Below are positions 1 through 8,455 of a stretch of 64,000 nucleotides of DNA, piece after piece. How positions within the stretch are numbered: position 1 is the stretch's first letter; each line of letters starts with the position of its first letter. Under the pieces are notes generated by a model. That model was not told the DNA's origin, searched no databases, and worked only from the letters and a program-made list of their open reading frames with translations. The translations under genes were made by a program, and so were the position numbers. The DNA lies in the NCBI RefSeq assembly GCF_051967575.1, contig NZ_JBQCJW010000008.1, positions 1 through 64,000 on the forward strand. The letters are read 5' to 3'. Source of the stretch: Solibacillus silvestris_B (lineage in GTDB: Bacteria; Bacillota; Bacilli; Bacillales_A; Planococcaceae).

Positions 1-116
1 AAAAGCTGAAATCTATTGTTTGCTTCATTTAAGAAGCTTGTTTCATTAACGTTGCTTGTTCAGTTTTCAAGGTTCATGTTGTTTCGTTTATCGCGTCATC
101 TCTTGGCGACTCACTT
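1..116 (-). other. rRNA operon leader region (16S gene lies off the left end)
   Basis: Read on the minus strand, this stretch contains the phrase ACCTTGAAAACTGAACAA, which I know from leaders and spacers of Bacillales rRNA operons. It lies directly downstream of a good promoter. B. subtilis also has an rRNA operon next to pdaB. I infer that a 16S rRNA gene starts just outside the window. A small hairpin (GCTTC/GAAGC) lies near position 30. No mature rRNA sequence is present here. Confidence 0.75.
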
Positions 117-146
117 ATAGTAACACCCCCTTGTTATATCCGTCAA
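117..146 (-). promoter_or_regulatory. Probable rRNA operon promoter
   Basis: On the minus strand there is a -35 TTGACG at 141-146 and a -10 TACTAT at 117-122 with an 18-bp spacer. An alternative -10, TATAAG, lies 2 bp further downstream. It points into the rRNA-type leader at 1-116. The sequence between the -10 and the leader begins with G-rich bases, but the initiating nucleotide cannot be fixed by eye. Confidence 0.6.
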
Positions 147-208
147 CACTTTTTCATAAGTTTTTTATAGAATCATGTTTAAATCTATTAGAAAGTGGGT
201 ATTAATGC

Positions 209-853
209 ATGTTCAAAACGTTGGTATCACTAATTTTATGCTTATTTTTGGTATTCATTTTTTTTGATGAAAAAAGTATTGTTTCACCTGTATTTCAACT
301 AACCGAAACTCCAGCGATCATTACAAAAGGACAATTCGGAAAAAGCTTAATCGTCGAGCTTAGCTATTCACATGAAGGTTTTAGTGATTGGATTACAAAT
401 CTCCGTGAACCATATCCACTTTTTTTGGCTGACAGTGATTGGCTATTGCGCAGTCCGGATTTAGTAAAATTATTAATAGAAAAAAATGTACGGGTCGGAT
501 TGCTTGGTTCGCCGAGTGATCAGTATGAAGATGAAGGTCTTTTAAAAAAGCAGCTTGCTATTTATGAGAAAACATTTTACAAAAAGCCGCTTTGGTTTGC
601 GACAGCCGATTATAAAATGGACGCATCCATGCAAAGTAATTTACACCAGCTCGGCATTAACTTAATCGCTCCTACACATTCCTACCCTATGGAAGAAAAG
701 AAAATTTCCGAAGGCGCGTTTGTAAGTATTCCTCTGCACCGGAATGAGGCGATTTCCTTCGAAGACATTAATCAATTTATAAGCGAGCATAGTTTTGTTT
801 CTATTGAGCAAAATATATTCGGCTATGAAATTTCGACGAAGCGTTTCCCTTAA
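209..853 (+). CDS. Degenerate PdaB-like polysaccharide deacetylase-fold protein
   Basis: A 214-aa protein with an N-terminal membrane anchor (about residues 4-20) followed by a NodB-type fold. Residues 79-125 (RSPDLVKLLIEKN..., then LKKQLAIYEKTFYKKP) and the stretch ending LHQLGINLI match the layout of polysaccharide deacetylases. The catalytic motifs are missing: no Asp-Asp near residues 47-54, no His-x3-His near 100-107 and no Arg-x-Pro near 128-134. The position, after kbaA and before an rRNA operon, is that of B. subtilis pdaB (ybaN), needed for spore cortex maintenance. I infer a catalytically dead paralogue or a decayed pdaB. The ATG at 209 has only a weak ribosome-binding site, so the start is uncertain. 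Confidence 0.6.
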   Translation: MFKTLVSLILCLFLVFIFFDEKSIVSPVFQLTETPAIITKGQFGKSLIVELSYSHEGFSDWITNLREPYPLFLADSDWLLRSPDLVKLLIEKNVRVGLLGSPSDQYEDEGLLKKQLAIYEKTFYKKPLWFATADYKMDASMQSNLHQLGINLIAPTHSYPMEEKKISEGAFVSIPLHRNEAISFEDINQFISEHSFVSIEQNIFGYEISTKRFP

Positions 854-882
854 AAGATGCGAATCTACTATTTGAAATAGAA

Positions 883-930
883 AACAAAGGGCGCCCGCAA
901 AAGTTTTAACTTTTGTGATCGCCCTTTGTT
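883..930. terminator. Bidirectional terminator between pdaB-like gene and kbaA
   Basis: An 11-bp perfect stem, AACAAAGGGCG (883-893) with CGCCCTTTGTT (920-930), lies between two convergent genes. An inner AAAAGTT/AACTTTT hairpin sits in the loop. It can serve both the plus-strand gene ending at 853 and the minus-strand kbaA ending at 933. Confidence 0.75.
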
Positions 931-932
931 CT

Positions 933-1619
933 TCATGCCTTCGCTGTTTTTGCCGCTTCTTTTCTTGCTTTGCGACGCTCTTCCAATTTTTTTCGATCTG
1001 CTTCGGATTGTGCATTGTATTTTGGCAACATCAAAATTTGGTATGCATTGACCGCCACTAATGGGAATAATAATAGTGCTACATATATATCGATATTATC
1101 CTGGCGCCCCATTAAAGCGATAAGCCATTCCAATGAAGTGACGACAATCATAAAGAATAGCGTCGAAATTAAAACATGCGGCTTTTGCGTCATTTTTATT
1201 TTCTTTATCGCCGTCAATATCGCAGCACCGACTAGCACGGCCAGCAAGAAACCATACATCAGCCAATCCCCTGCTGTATCGGCGTCTGGTGCAAATCGGA
1301 AAATGACAATATCCACAAGAACAATAATAATCAATAAAACTTGTATCCAATTCCAAAGTGTCAATGTTCTAAATATATTTACACCAACTTGATGTAACGT
1401 TAAATATGCGAAAAATCCGGCTTGGGCCATGACGCTCATTGTCATCCCTAGTACGATATTCCAAATAACCGCTGCTAAAAACTCTGAAATCTCTCCGTTC
1501 GTTAAGTATGGCTGGTAAAAGTCCCAACGAATAATTAACGAGGCAACTGCATTAACTAAACCGCCAATTAATAATGCCCAAAAAGCAAATTTAACCCAGT
1601 TTCGTATCGTCACGAACAT
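933..1619 (-). CDS. kbaA: KinB-signalling pathway activation protein KbaA
   Basis: A 228-aa integral membrane protein with about six hydrophobic segments (near residues 9-29, 45-70, 89-107, 117-137, 147-167 and 175-197) and a highly basic C-terminal tail from about residue 205 (repeated Lys/Arg/Glu). KbaA is known in B. subtilis as a membrane protein needed for KinB to feed the Spo0 phosphorelay at the start of sporulation. Recognition rests on overall similarity and on its place beside gerD and salA. The protein is about 30 residues longer than the B. subtilis one because of the basic tail. The ATG is preceded by a GGAGG site. It is divergent from gerD. Confidence 0.85.
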   Translation of the reverse strand: MFVTIRNWVKFAFWALLIGGLVNAVASLIIRWDFYQPYLTNGEISEFLAAVIWNIVLGMTMSVMAQAGFFAYLTLHQVGVNIFRTLTLWNWIQVLLIIIVLVDIVIFRFAPDADTAGDWLMYGFLLAVLVGAAILTAIKKIKMTQKPHVLISTLFFMIVVTSLEWLIALMGRQDNIDIYVALLLFPLVAVNAYQILMLPKYNAQSEADRKKLEERRKARKEAAKTAKA

Positions 1620-1761
1620 ATTCCTCCATTTTTTAATATACTTGTATATTTTATCAACTTGGTTTGGAAAAAGCGACCTCTACCCAAAGTTGTTACATAT
1701 ATTTTGTAAAATTGTGAACAATAAATGAAAGTGCTCAAGTGAAGAAAGGACTGAAGAAAAA

Positions 1762-2376
1762 GTGAAACGTTTATTAATCCTTGCCTTTTCAATCATTCTA
1801 ATTGCTGGTTGTAATGACTCTAAATCAACGACACTTTCCTATGATGAAGTAAAGAAAATCATGGTTGATGCTATACAAACAGAAGACGGAAAAAAGGCAA
1901 TCCGACAATTGTTTGAAGATAAGAGCTTTCGGGAGTTACTTATTTTAGATACAGAAGAAGTCAAAAAAGCTACCGAGGAAACGATGCTTTCCAAAGAAGC
2001 GATGGACTTTTGGGTCAAAACATTCGAAGATCCCAAATTCAAGGAAACATTCGCGAAAAGCATGCAGGATCAACAAAAGGATTTGATGAAAAGCTTATTG
2101 AACGATGCCTCGTATCAAGAAGATTTAATATCGTTTTTTGGTCAGCCTGATATGCAAAAACAGCTTGAGTCCATTTTAAAAGGGGCAACAATGCGGAAAG
2201 AACTTGAAAAGGTTGTAATGGAAACGATCGAAAACCCGCTTTTGCAGTCAAAATGGCAGGAGCTTATTAAAAAGAGTGGTGAAGCTTCGTCTGAAAGCCA
2301 GTCCGGTTCCGGATCTGAATCTGGTTCCAAGAAGGAAAGCGGCGGCGGTGGACAAGACGGCGGTGGCTCACAATAA
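1762..2376 (+). CDS. gerD: Spore germination lipoprotein GerD
   Basis: A 204-aa lipoprotein. The signal peptide ends in a lipobox, LIAGC, with Cys17 as the predicted lipidated residue. The body is a helical, charged domain (about 20-170), and the tail from about 170 is Ser/Gly-rich and low in complexity. GerD assembles germinant receptors into clusters in the inner spore membrane and is made in the forespore. The start is GTG, with GAAAGGA upstream. It is transcribed divergently from kbaA and convergently with salA. The forespore promoter (sigma-G) is expected from the family, but I could not place its -35/-10 with confidence. Confidence 0.88.
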   Translation: MKRLLILAFSIILIAGCNDSKSTTLSYDEVKKIMVDAIQTEDGKKAIRQLFEDKSFRELLILDTEEVKKATEETMLSKEAMDFWVKTFEDPKFKETFAKSMQDQQKDLMKSLLNDASYQEDLISFFGQPDMQKQLESILKGATMRKELEKVVMETIENPLLQSKWQELIKKSGEASSESQSGSGSESGSKKESGGGGQDGGGSQ

Positions 2377-2379
2377 AAC

Positions 2380-2409
2380 AACCAGTCGCCATATTTTTGG
2401 CAACTGGTT
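2380..2409. terminator. Bidirectional terminator between gerD and salA
   Basis: AACCAGTCGCCA (2380-2391) pairs with TGGCAACTGGTT (2398-2409), an 11-of-12 stem with a T-rich loop, directly after the gerD stop. The same hairpin can end the minus-strand salA transcript, whose stop is at 2424. Confidence 0.7.
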
Positions 2410-2423
2410 GAAAGTATATATGC

Positions 2424-3479
2424 TTATTTATTTAACGCCGAAATAATTTCCTCTGCGATTTGCAAGTAAATTTGACCTGTTGGATGATTCTCTGCGTAAA
2501 TAGATGGTGCGAAGTCTTCGTCTGTCCAATCTGGCTGGCCTAATGGAATTTGACCGAGTAATTTTGTGCGTAATTCCTCAGCCAGTTTTGGACCGCCGCC
2601 TTGGCCGAATACAAATTCTTTTTCGCCGGTTTTGCTTTCATACCAAGCCATGTTTTCGATAACGCCTAAAATGTCATGATTTGTTTGCAGCGCCATCGCA
2701 CCTGCGCGAGCTGCTACGAATGCCGCTGTCGGGTGTGGTGTTGTGACAACAATTTCCTTTGAAGACGGCAGCATTTGATGTATATCAAGCGCAACGTCTC
2801 CTGTGCCTGGCGGTAAATCCAATAGTAGGTAATCTAAATCGCCCCACTCTACATCGCGGAAAAACTGATCCAGAACTTTGCCAAGCATTGGCCCACGCCA
2901 TACGATCGGCGCATTGTTTTCCACGAAGAAGCCCATTGAAATGACTTTTACGCCGAGACGCTCTACCGGATAAATACGGTCCTCTTTTACGACCGGCATT
3001 TCGGTTACTCCCATCATGTCCGGTACAGAGAAGCCATAAATATCAGCATCGATCAACCCTACTTTTTTGCCTAGACGGGCTAATGCAACTGCCATATTCA
3101 CGGATACCGTCGATTTACCGACCCCGCCTTTACCAGAAGCGATCGAGATAAATTGCACGCTTGATAACGGCGATAAAATATCTTGCGCTTCTGATTCTGT
3201 TGCTTGTCCACGGAAAGACTGCAAAACTTCTTGCGGCAATTCTTCAAATCGAATCCCCACCGAAGCTGCGCCATTTTCCTTCAGTACTTCCACAATTTTC
3301 ATTTGAAGCGCCATTTGTTCTGGCGTGTTTATTTTTGCAATGGCAATACGAACACTGACATGCTCTTTTTCTGCTTTAATCGAAACGTTTGTTACACCTT
3401 TTGTTTCTGCCAATGATTTATGTAAAAACGGATCTTGTAATTCGCCTAATAGTTCTCGAACTTGTTGCTCATTTAACAC
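2424..3479 (-). CDS. salA: Mrp/NBP35-family P-loop ATPase SalA
   Basis: A 351-aa protein with an N-terminal DUF59-like domain (about 1-85) and a P-loop ATPase domain. The deviant Walker A motif GKGGVGKST is at about 116-124, followed by IDADIYGFSVPDMMG and LLLDLPPGTGD. In B. subtilis SalA (YbaL/MrpS) represses scoC and so affects exoprotease production; other Mrp proteins carry Fe-S clusters. This one has no cysteine at all, so the usual C-terminal CxxC cluster site is absent. I chose GTG at 3479 over the ATG at 3509: AGGGGAG lies 8 nt upstream, the ATG has no ribosome-binding site, and the N-terminus then aligns with B. subtilis SalA (352 aa). Confidence 0.85.
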   Translation of the reverse strand: MLNEQQVRELLGELQDPFLHKSLAETKGVTNVSIKAEKEHVSVRIAIAKINTPEQMALQMKIVEVLKENGAASVGIRFEELPQEVLQSFRGQATESEAQDILSPLSSVQFISIASGKGGVGKSTVSVNMAVALARLGKKVGLIDADIYGFSVPDMMGVTEMPVVKEDRIYPVERLGVKVISMGFFVENNAPIVWRGPMLGKVLDQFFRDVEWGDLDYLLLDLPPGTGDVALDIHQMLPSSKEIVVTTPHPTAAFVAARAGAMALQTNHDILGVIENMAWYESKTGEKEFVFGQGGGPKLAEELRTKLLGQIPLGQPDWTDEDFAPSIYAENHPTGQIYLQIAEEIISALNK

Positions 3480-3551
3480 ATCAAACACTCCCCTGAATGA
3501 AATATCCATTGTTAGTATATCATAATCGTTTCGTATTGCTATTACATGTGC

Positions 3552-4265
3552 CTAGTCAAATTTCACGTGAATATAATTTTCAATGCCTCGCGCAATCGCA
3601 AATGCCATTTTCTCCTGATAGCTTTCGGAAGCGAGTAGTTTCCGTTCTTCTTCATTACTGATAAAGCCCGTTTCCACTAAAACTGCCGGTGCTTCCACCT
3701 TTTTCAGCAAATAGACATTTTTGATCGATAATGCTTCGCGATCTGTGTTTTCCATCGTATCCCGAATCGAGTTTTGGATTGCATGTGCAAGCGCTTCACT
3801 GTTCGGGTGCCCATCGTGATGATAAAATATTTGCGCACCTCTCCATTTACTGTTCGGAATCGCATTTGCATGAATCGTAATAAATAGATCCGGCTTATGT
3901 GTTTCCACTAATGCCTCGCGCAAAAAGATGTCCTGCTTTTTACGCTCACGGTTTGTCGGAAACTTCTCGCTCGGCGCATGTTCACTCAATACATCGCCAT
4001 CTGTTGAACGCGTTAAAATGACTTCCGCACCTAAGCGTGTTAGTTGACGCTCTACCTTTTTTGTAATCGCTAGTGTAATCTCTTTTTCAATTACATTTCC
4101 ATTTGAAGCACCACCATCAAGCCCTCCATGACCAGCATCCAATACAATTTTCAACCCGCCTAATGGCTCTGGCAAAAAAAATCGCCGGTCGGAAGCATTC
4201 GTTTCATATACAACAACGAGCATCGAACAAAAAATAACGAATATAAGTGCAAGCCAACGCCTCAA
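3552..4265 (-). CDS. cwlD: N-acetylmuramoyl-L-alanine amidase CwlD (cortex modification)
   Basis: A 237-aa Amidase_3 protein. The N-terminal hydrophobic segment is a signal or anchor. It is followed by the zinc-site motifs DAGHGGLDGGA, the glutamate in IEKEITL, SIH-like TIHANAIPN and the catalytic VETGFISN near the C-terminus. CwlD cleaves the peptide stem from muramic acid in spore cortex so that PdaA can form muramic-delta-lactam, the mark read by germination lytic enzymes. The longest frame starts at TTG 4298, but that start is inside a terminator hairpin (4272-4307). TTG at 4265 follows a GGGCGGTG site and gives exactly the length of B. subtilis CwlD, so I prefer it. Confidence 0.85.
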   Translation of the reverse strand: MRRWLALIFVIFCSMLVVVYETNASDRRFFLPEPLGGLKIVLDAGHGGLDGGASNGNVIEKEITLAITKKVERQLTRLGAEVILTRSTDGDVLSEHAPSEKFPTNRERKKQDIFLREALVETHKPDLFITIHANAIPNSKWRGAQIFYHHDGHPNSEALAHAIQNSIRDTMENTDREALSIKNVYLLKKVEAPAVLVETGFISNEEERKLLASESYQEKMAFAIARGIENYIHVKFD

Positions 4266-4307
4266 AAAAACACCGCCCTTTTTGCCTACTATACGCAAAA
4301 GGGCGGT
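4264..4307 (-). terminator. Terminator after the ABC exporter operon
   Basis: On the minus strand the GC-rich arms ACCGCCCTTTTGC (4295-4307) and GCAAAAAGGGCGGT (4272-4285) form a strong stem. Seven T follow directly at 4264-4270. It ends the ABC transporter transcript 20 bases after its stop codon. Its right edge abuts the TTG start I favour for cwlD, and its descending arm supplies that start's GGGCGGTG ribosome-binding site. Confidence 0.85.
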
Positions 4308-4326
4308 CGTTTATTCACTCGATCAA

Positions 4327-6132
4327 TCAGGCCATGAGCTGGCGCTGCAATGTTGCATAAAATCCTTGCGCGTTCATTAGTGAATGATGATTGCCTTGTT
4401 CCAATATTCGTCCATCTTTAATTACGAGAATTTGATCTGCCTTTTCAATTGTTTTCAAACGATGTGCAATAACAAAGCTTGTACGGCCCTTCATCAAATT
4501 ATTCAAGCCTTTTTGAATATGGACTTCCGTCATCGTATCTACACTCGATGTCGCTTCATCCAATATCAGAATATCGGGATCTTCCAAAATCGCCCGGGCT
4601 ATGGCGATAAGCTGACGCTGCCCTTGACTTAAATTCAGACCTCCGCTTGATAGCACCGTATCGTACTGCTCCGGCAAATACTTGATGAAATTGTGGGCAT
4701 ATGCGATTTTCGCCGCTTGCTCAATTTCCTCGTCCGTGGCATTCAGCTTACCGAAACGGATATTTTCCCGTACCGTCCCGGAAAATAAGTACGTATCCTG
4801 CAGTACGACACCGACATGATCCCGCACATTAGCCATTTTATAATGTTCGATCGGCTCTCCATCCAATAAAATACGGCCCCCTGTTGCATCGTAAAATCGC
4901 GTTAATAGCTGAATGATCGTCGTCTTCCCTGAACCGGTCGGACCAACAATGGCAATTGTTTCCCCAGCTTTTGCTTTAAAATCAATTCCATGCAGCACAG
5001 GCTTTCCGGCTTCATAGGCGAATTCCACATTGTCAAACGCTACATCCCCGTTAAATCGATTTTTCGTTTTGGCATTTTCGATATCCGCCGCTTCTGTCGC
5101 TTCATCCAATACTTCAAATACACGCTCGGACCCTGCAATAGCGGATTGGAATGTGTTCAGCAAGTTTGAAAGCTGGTTGATCGGTCGGAAAAATTGGCGC
5201 GTATACGTAACAAATGATGCAATGACTCCAATCGTTAGACCGCTCGTCACAGCCATTACCGCGCCTGCACCGATGACCAAACTTAAACCTAGATTGTTCA
5301 TGAAGTTATTGATCGGCCCCATGAAGCCGGAAATAATATCCGCCCGCATCGCGGAACCACGCAATCTTTCATTTGCTTCTTTGAATTCCGCCACTGTCGA
5401 GCTTTCTTTCCCGAAAAGCGTAATAATATCCGCATTCGAGATCGTTTCCTCAATATAGCCGTTTAAGTTTCCTAGATCACGTTGGCGCGCTTTATAGTTC
5501 ACACTGCTTCGTTTAATAATCTGTTTCGTCACAAATACAATGAGCGGAATAATAATAAGTGTGACAAGCGCCAAGCGCCAGTCCAGATAAAACAGGGCAA
5601 ATGCCGTACCGACAATTGTCAAAAAGCTTGAGACGATTTGAATGACACTTTGCGATAATGCCGCATTCAGATTTTCGATATCATTCGTCATACGGCTCAT
5701 TAAGTCGCCCTGTTGCTTTTTATCAAAAAATGCTAACGGCAATGATTGGTATTGTTCAAATAATTGCTGGCGCAAACGGCGGATCGTCTTTTGAGAAACA
5801 CGAATCATGACAAATGTTTGAAACCATGTAAGCAATGAAGATGCGACATATACACCAGCTAAAATAAGCGCCATGCGAATGGCTCCCGTTACATCAAGCT
5901 TCACAATATAATCATCAATCGTTTTCCCGATCAAAAAAGGACCAACTAAACTTAAAAGCGTACTAATAACAACAAAAATCACAACACTGACAAGCTCAAG
6001 CTTTTGAATGCGCAAATACCCCCATATACGGAGCAATGTTTCCTTTTGATTTTTAGGCTTCACAACAGGACCATTAAATCGCCCTCCAGGATGCCTCATT
6101 GGAATGGGTGGCTCCCCTTGTTGTCTACTCAC
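4327..6132 (-). CDS. Multidrug-type ABC exporter half-transporter, catalytic subunit
   Basis: A 601-aa type IV (ABC_membrane plus ATPase) half-transporter. Six membrane helices lie in the first 320 residues after a proline/glycine-rich N-terminus. The ATPase domain has Walker A GPTGSGKTT (397-405), the signature LSQGQ (501-505), Walker B ending in catalytic Glu526 (LILDEATSS) and the switch His557 (IAHR). All catalytic residues are intact. Start is GTG with AAGGGGTGA upstream. It overlaps the upstream partner gene by 8 bp, so the two are translationally coupled and should form a heterodimer like B. subtilis BmrC/BmrD or YfiB/YfiC. The substrate cannot be told from sequence. Confidence 0.85.
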   Translation of the reverse strand: MSRQQGEPPIPMRHPGGRFNGPVVKPKNQKETLLRIWGYLRIQKLELVSVVIFVVISTLLSLVGPFLIGKTIDDYIVKLDVTGAIRMALILAGVYVASSLLTWFQTFVMIRVSQKTIRRLRQQLFEQYQSLPLAFFDKKQQGDLMSRMTNDIENLNAALSQSVIQIVSSFLTIVGTAFALFYLDWRLALVTLIIIPLIVFVTKQIIKRSSVNYKARQRDLGNLNGYIEETISNADIITLFGKESSTVAEFKEANERLRGSAMRADIISGFMGPINNFMNNLGLSLVIGAGAVMAVTSGLTIGVIASFVTYTRQFFRPINQLSNLLNTFQSAIAGSERVFEVLDEATEAADIENAKTKNRFNGDVAFDNVEFAYEAGKPVLHGIDFKAKAGETIAIVGPTGSGKTTIIQLLTRFYDATGGRILLDGEPIEHYKMANVRDHVGVVLQDTYLFSGTVRENIRFGKLNATDEEIEQAAKIAYAHNFIKYLPEQYDTVLSSGGLNLSQGQRQLIAIARAILEDPDILILDEATSSVDTMTEVHIQKGLNNLMKGRTSFVIAHRLKTIEKADQILVIKDGRILEQGNHHSLMNAQGFYATLQRQLMA

Positions 6133-7864
6133 TTAAGGTCACCCCTTTTTCCGCTTGTGTTTTCGACATTTCTTCATATAGCTCACTCGTTTTTAATAAT
6201 TGCTCATGTGTCCCTTTGGCAACAATCTCCCCATCATCCATTACGAAAATTTGATCTGCATGACGAATGGAGGAAATTTTGGATGAAACGATAAATTTCG
6301 TAGCATCACTGAATTGATCTTCAATCGCTCGCTGAATCATCTTTTCGGAAATGCTATCAACCGCGCTTGTCACATCATCCAAAACCAAAATACTCGGCTT
6401 TCGGATAAATGCACGCGCCATTGCAAGACGCTGTTTTTGCCCGCCAGACAAATTCGTGGCTCCTTGTGTCAGCTCATGCTCTGTCCCTGTTTCAAGCTTA
6501 TCGACGAACTCTTTCGCATTTGCCGCCTGCAATGCTCCGGAAATTTGCTGCTCTGTCGCATCGGCACGTCCATAGCGGAGATTCTCGGCAATTGTTTTAG
6601 AGAATAATGTCGCCTTTTGAGGTACAAAGCCAATCGACTGGCGCAAATGTTCAAGCCCGTATTGCCTAATCGGCATGCCATCAATTTTTATTGCTCCGTT
6701 GTCGACATCAAACAGCCTCGGGATCATTTTCACTAAAGTGGACTTCCCGCTGCCCGTCATCCCTATAATGCCGACAGTTTCCCCGGCATTTACATGGAAG
6801 CTTATATTTTTAAGCACCGATTCAGTCCCTTTTAAATAGGAGAAGCTGACATTTTCAAACGTAACACTTCCCTGAATTGCTTTTTCTTCTGGGTTTGAGG
6901 GATCATCAAGCTCTGTTTTTTCCTCCAGGACTTCCACGATACGCCCTGCACTCGGTATCGCCCGTGCAAGTTGGACAAGTACCATCGATGAACTCATCAA
7001 CCCTTGCATTACCATCATTAAATAATTGATGAATGCCAAAATGACTCCAACTTGCAATGTATTGTCATCAACTTTTATCGCACCCATCCACAATGCTGCA
7101 ACAATCCCCATATTCACGACAAACATCGTCAATGGCGCGAGCACACCGATAATTTGGTCTGCTGTCATCGAACGCTTCATCAATTGTGTATTCGTGTCGG
7201 TAAACTGTTCGATTTGATGATTTTTTCGATTATATGCTTTAATGACGCGAATGCCAGCCAAGTTTTCCTGTACTTTCGTGTTTACATCATCGACAACCTT
7301 TTGGACTTTATGAAAAAGCTTCCCTGAAAGTGCCGTGAAATAATACATGCAAAACGCTAAAATCGGCACAACAACCAATAAAATCGGGAATAACTCCCCT
7401 GCTGTAATAAATACTATTACGACTGCTCCGATAAACATCATCGGTCCGCGCACAAAAACCTTCAGCAGCATTGTCAATGCCCGCTGAAGCATTTCAATAT
7501 CACTCGTTAAATTCGTCACGAGTTTTCCAAGCGTAAATTTGTCTTTACTACTATTCGAAAAATACGTAATCGTTTCATATAAGTCTTGGCGAAGATCTGT
7601 CGAAAAGTTTACCGCTGTGCGCGATGCATAAATTGAACAGCCTATGCCCCCGATCAAGCCGATAAGTGACGTGCCGATCATGAGACCGAACATTTTAAAA
7701 ATATAGGATGTATCATTTTCCGCGATACCATCATCAATAATATGCTGTAAAATCGTCGGCTGTAACAGATCCATACTAACTTCTATGATCATCATGGCAG
7801 GGGCAATAATAGCAAATAGTATATATGGCTTTATATATTTGGATAATTTCCATACTGCTTGCAT
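6125..7864 (-). CDS. Multidrug-type ABC exporter half-transporter, degenerate-site subunit
   Basis: A 579-aa half-transporter, first gene of the pair. Six membrane helices occupy about residues 15-300. The ATPase domain has Walker A GMTGSGKST (368-376) and a good LSGGQ signature (472-476), but Walker B ends in Asp (LVLDDVTSA, Asp497) where a catalytic Glu is expected, and the switch histidine is replaced (VSSKISS). This is the hallmark of heterodimeric exporters in which one ATP site is inactive. The start ATG follows AAGGAAGTGA. The pair lies next to cwlD, where B. subtilis has ybaJ-ybaK instead, so it is accessory here. Confidence 0.85.
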   Translation of the reverse strand: MQAVWKLSKYIKPYILFAIIAPAMMIIEVSMDLLQPTILQHIIDDGIAENDTSYIFKMFGLMIGTSLIGLIGGIGCSIYASRTAVNFSTDLRQDLYETITYFSNSSKDKFTLGKLVTNLTSDIEMLQRALTMLLKVFVRGPMMFIGAVVIVFITAGELFPILLVVVPILAFCMYYFTALSGKLFHKVQKVVDDVNTKVQENLAGIRVIKAYNRKNHQIEQFTDTNTQLMKRSMTADQIIGVLAPLTMFVVNMGIVAALWMGAIKVDDNTLQVGVILAFINYLMMVMQGLMSSSMVLVQLARAIPSAGRIVEVLEEKTELDDPSNPEEKAIQGSVTFENVSFSYLKGTESVLKNISFHVNAGETVGIIGMTGSGKSTLVKMIPRLFDVDNGAIKIDGMPIRQYGLEHLRQSIGFVPQKATLFSKTIAENLRYGRADATEQQISGALQAANAKEFVDKLETGTEHELTQGATNLSGGQKQRLAMARAFIRKPSILVLDDVTSAVDSISEKMIQRAIEDQFSDATKFIVSSKISSIRHADQIFVMDDGEIVAKGTHEQLLKTSELYEEMSKTQAEKGVTLSE

Positions 7865-7941
7865 TAAACATATTCACTTCCTTATATAAATCAGCTATGT
7901 CTTGGCATAACTGCGTCCAATTTCCGCCGGGAACCCCCCAT

Positions 7942-7981
7942 TTCTTTCAGTGGGCGTTTGTTTTTGCACACACTGAAAGAA
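7942..7981. repeat. Perfect 11-bp inverted repeat between ABC genes and small ORF
   Basis: TTCTTTCAGTG (7942-7952) pairs perfectly with CACTGAAAGAA (7971-7981) around an 18-nt loop. It follows the minus-strand 91-aa gene that stops at 7990. Neither side has a T-run, so it is either a weak terminator, an RNA-stability hairpin or an operator for the ABC pair starting at 7864. Confidence 0.5.
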
Positions 7982-7989
7982 GCTGAAAA

Positions 7990-8265
7990 CTATCCTTCTT
8001 CCATTTCCTCCAATAGTTCATCTAGCTGGAACAACCTTACAAAATCATTCATTATCGCTTCTGTTGCTTTTAGCTCTCCTGCAATAACTGGATGAATCGA
8101 CTGTAGCTCCTCTGATTCCAATTGCTGTTTCAATGTCAAACGTTTTGTTTCCAGCTGGCGGTAAAACTCGAGTGCGCGCCCGCGACGGAATGTTTGCGCA
8201 CCTTTTGGACGGCGGCTTCCATAAGCTCCTTCTCCGCTACGTCTACCTCTACCCTCTGTTCTCAT
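7990..8265 (-). CDS. Small conserved-looking protein of unknown function
   Basis: A 91-aa protein I do not recognise. The N-terminal third is rich in Arg/Gly (about residues 1-30). The rest is a charged helical segment with the pattern RALEFYRQLETKRLTL and ends in the very acidic LLEEMEEG. I chose ATG 8265, which has GAGGTGA 7 nt upstream, over an upstream in-frame start at 8313 that lacks a site. Shape (basic tail plus helical hairpin) suggests a small binding or adaptor protein, but no function can be assigned. It sits alone upstream of the ABC pair and could be co-transcribed with it. Confidence 0.6.
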   Translation of the reverse strand: MRTEGRGRRSGEGAYGSRRPKGAQTFRRGRALEFYRQLETKRLTLKQQLESEELQSIHPVIAGELKATEAIMNDFVRLFQLDELLEEMEEG

Positions 8266-8455
8266 ATTATTCACCTCACAACTCTGAATACAATTGTATA
8301 CTAATGTATACACAATTTCTACCTTTATTTCAAATTTGTCAGAAAATTCAATAATCCATTCCCTCTTATGAAAATTTAGTATATAGTAAAAGAAATATGT
8401 ATATTGTTCGAACTATTTGTATTTTTATGAAATAAGTGATAAGAGGTGGTTTACT

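Noticed and set aside
970..1392. 140-codon plus-strand frame opposite kbaA
   Set aside because: Antisense shadow of the kbaA membrane segments.
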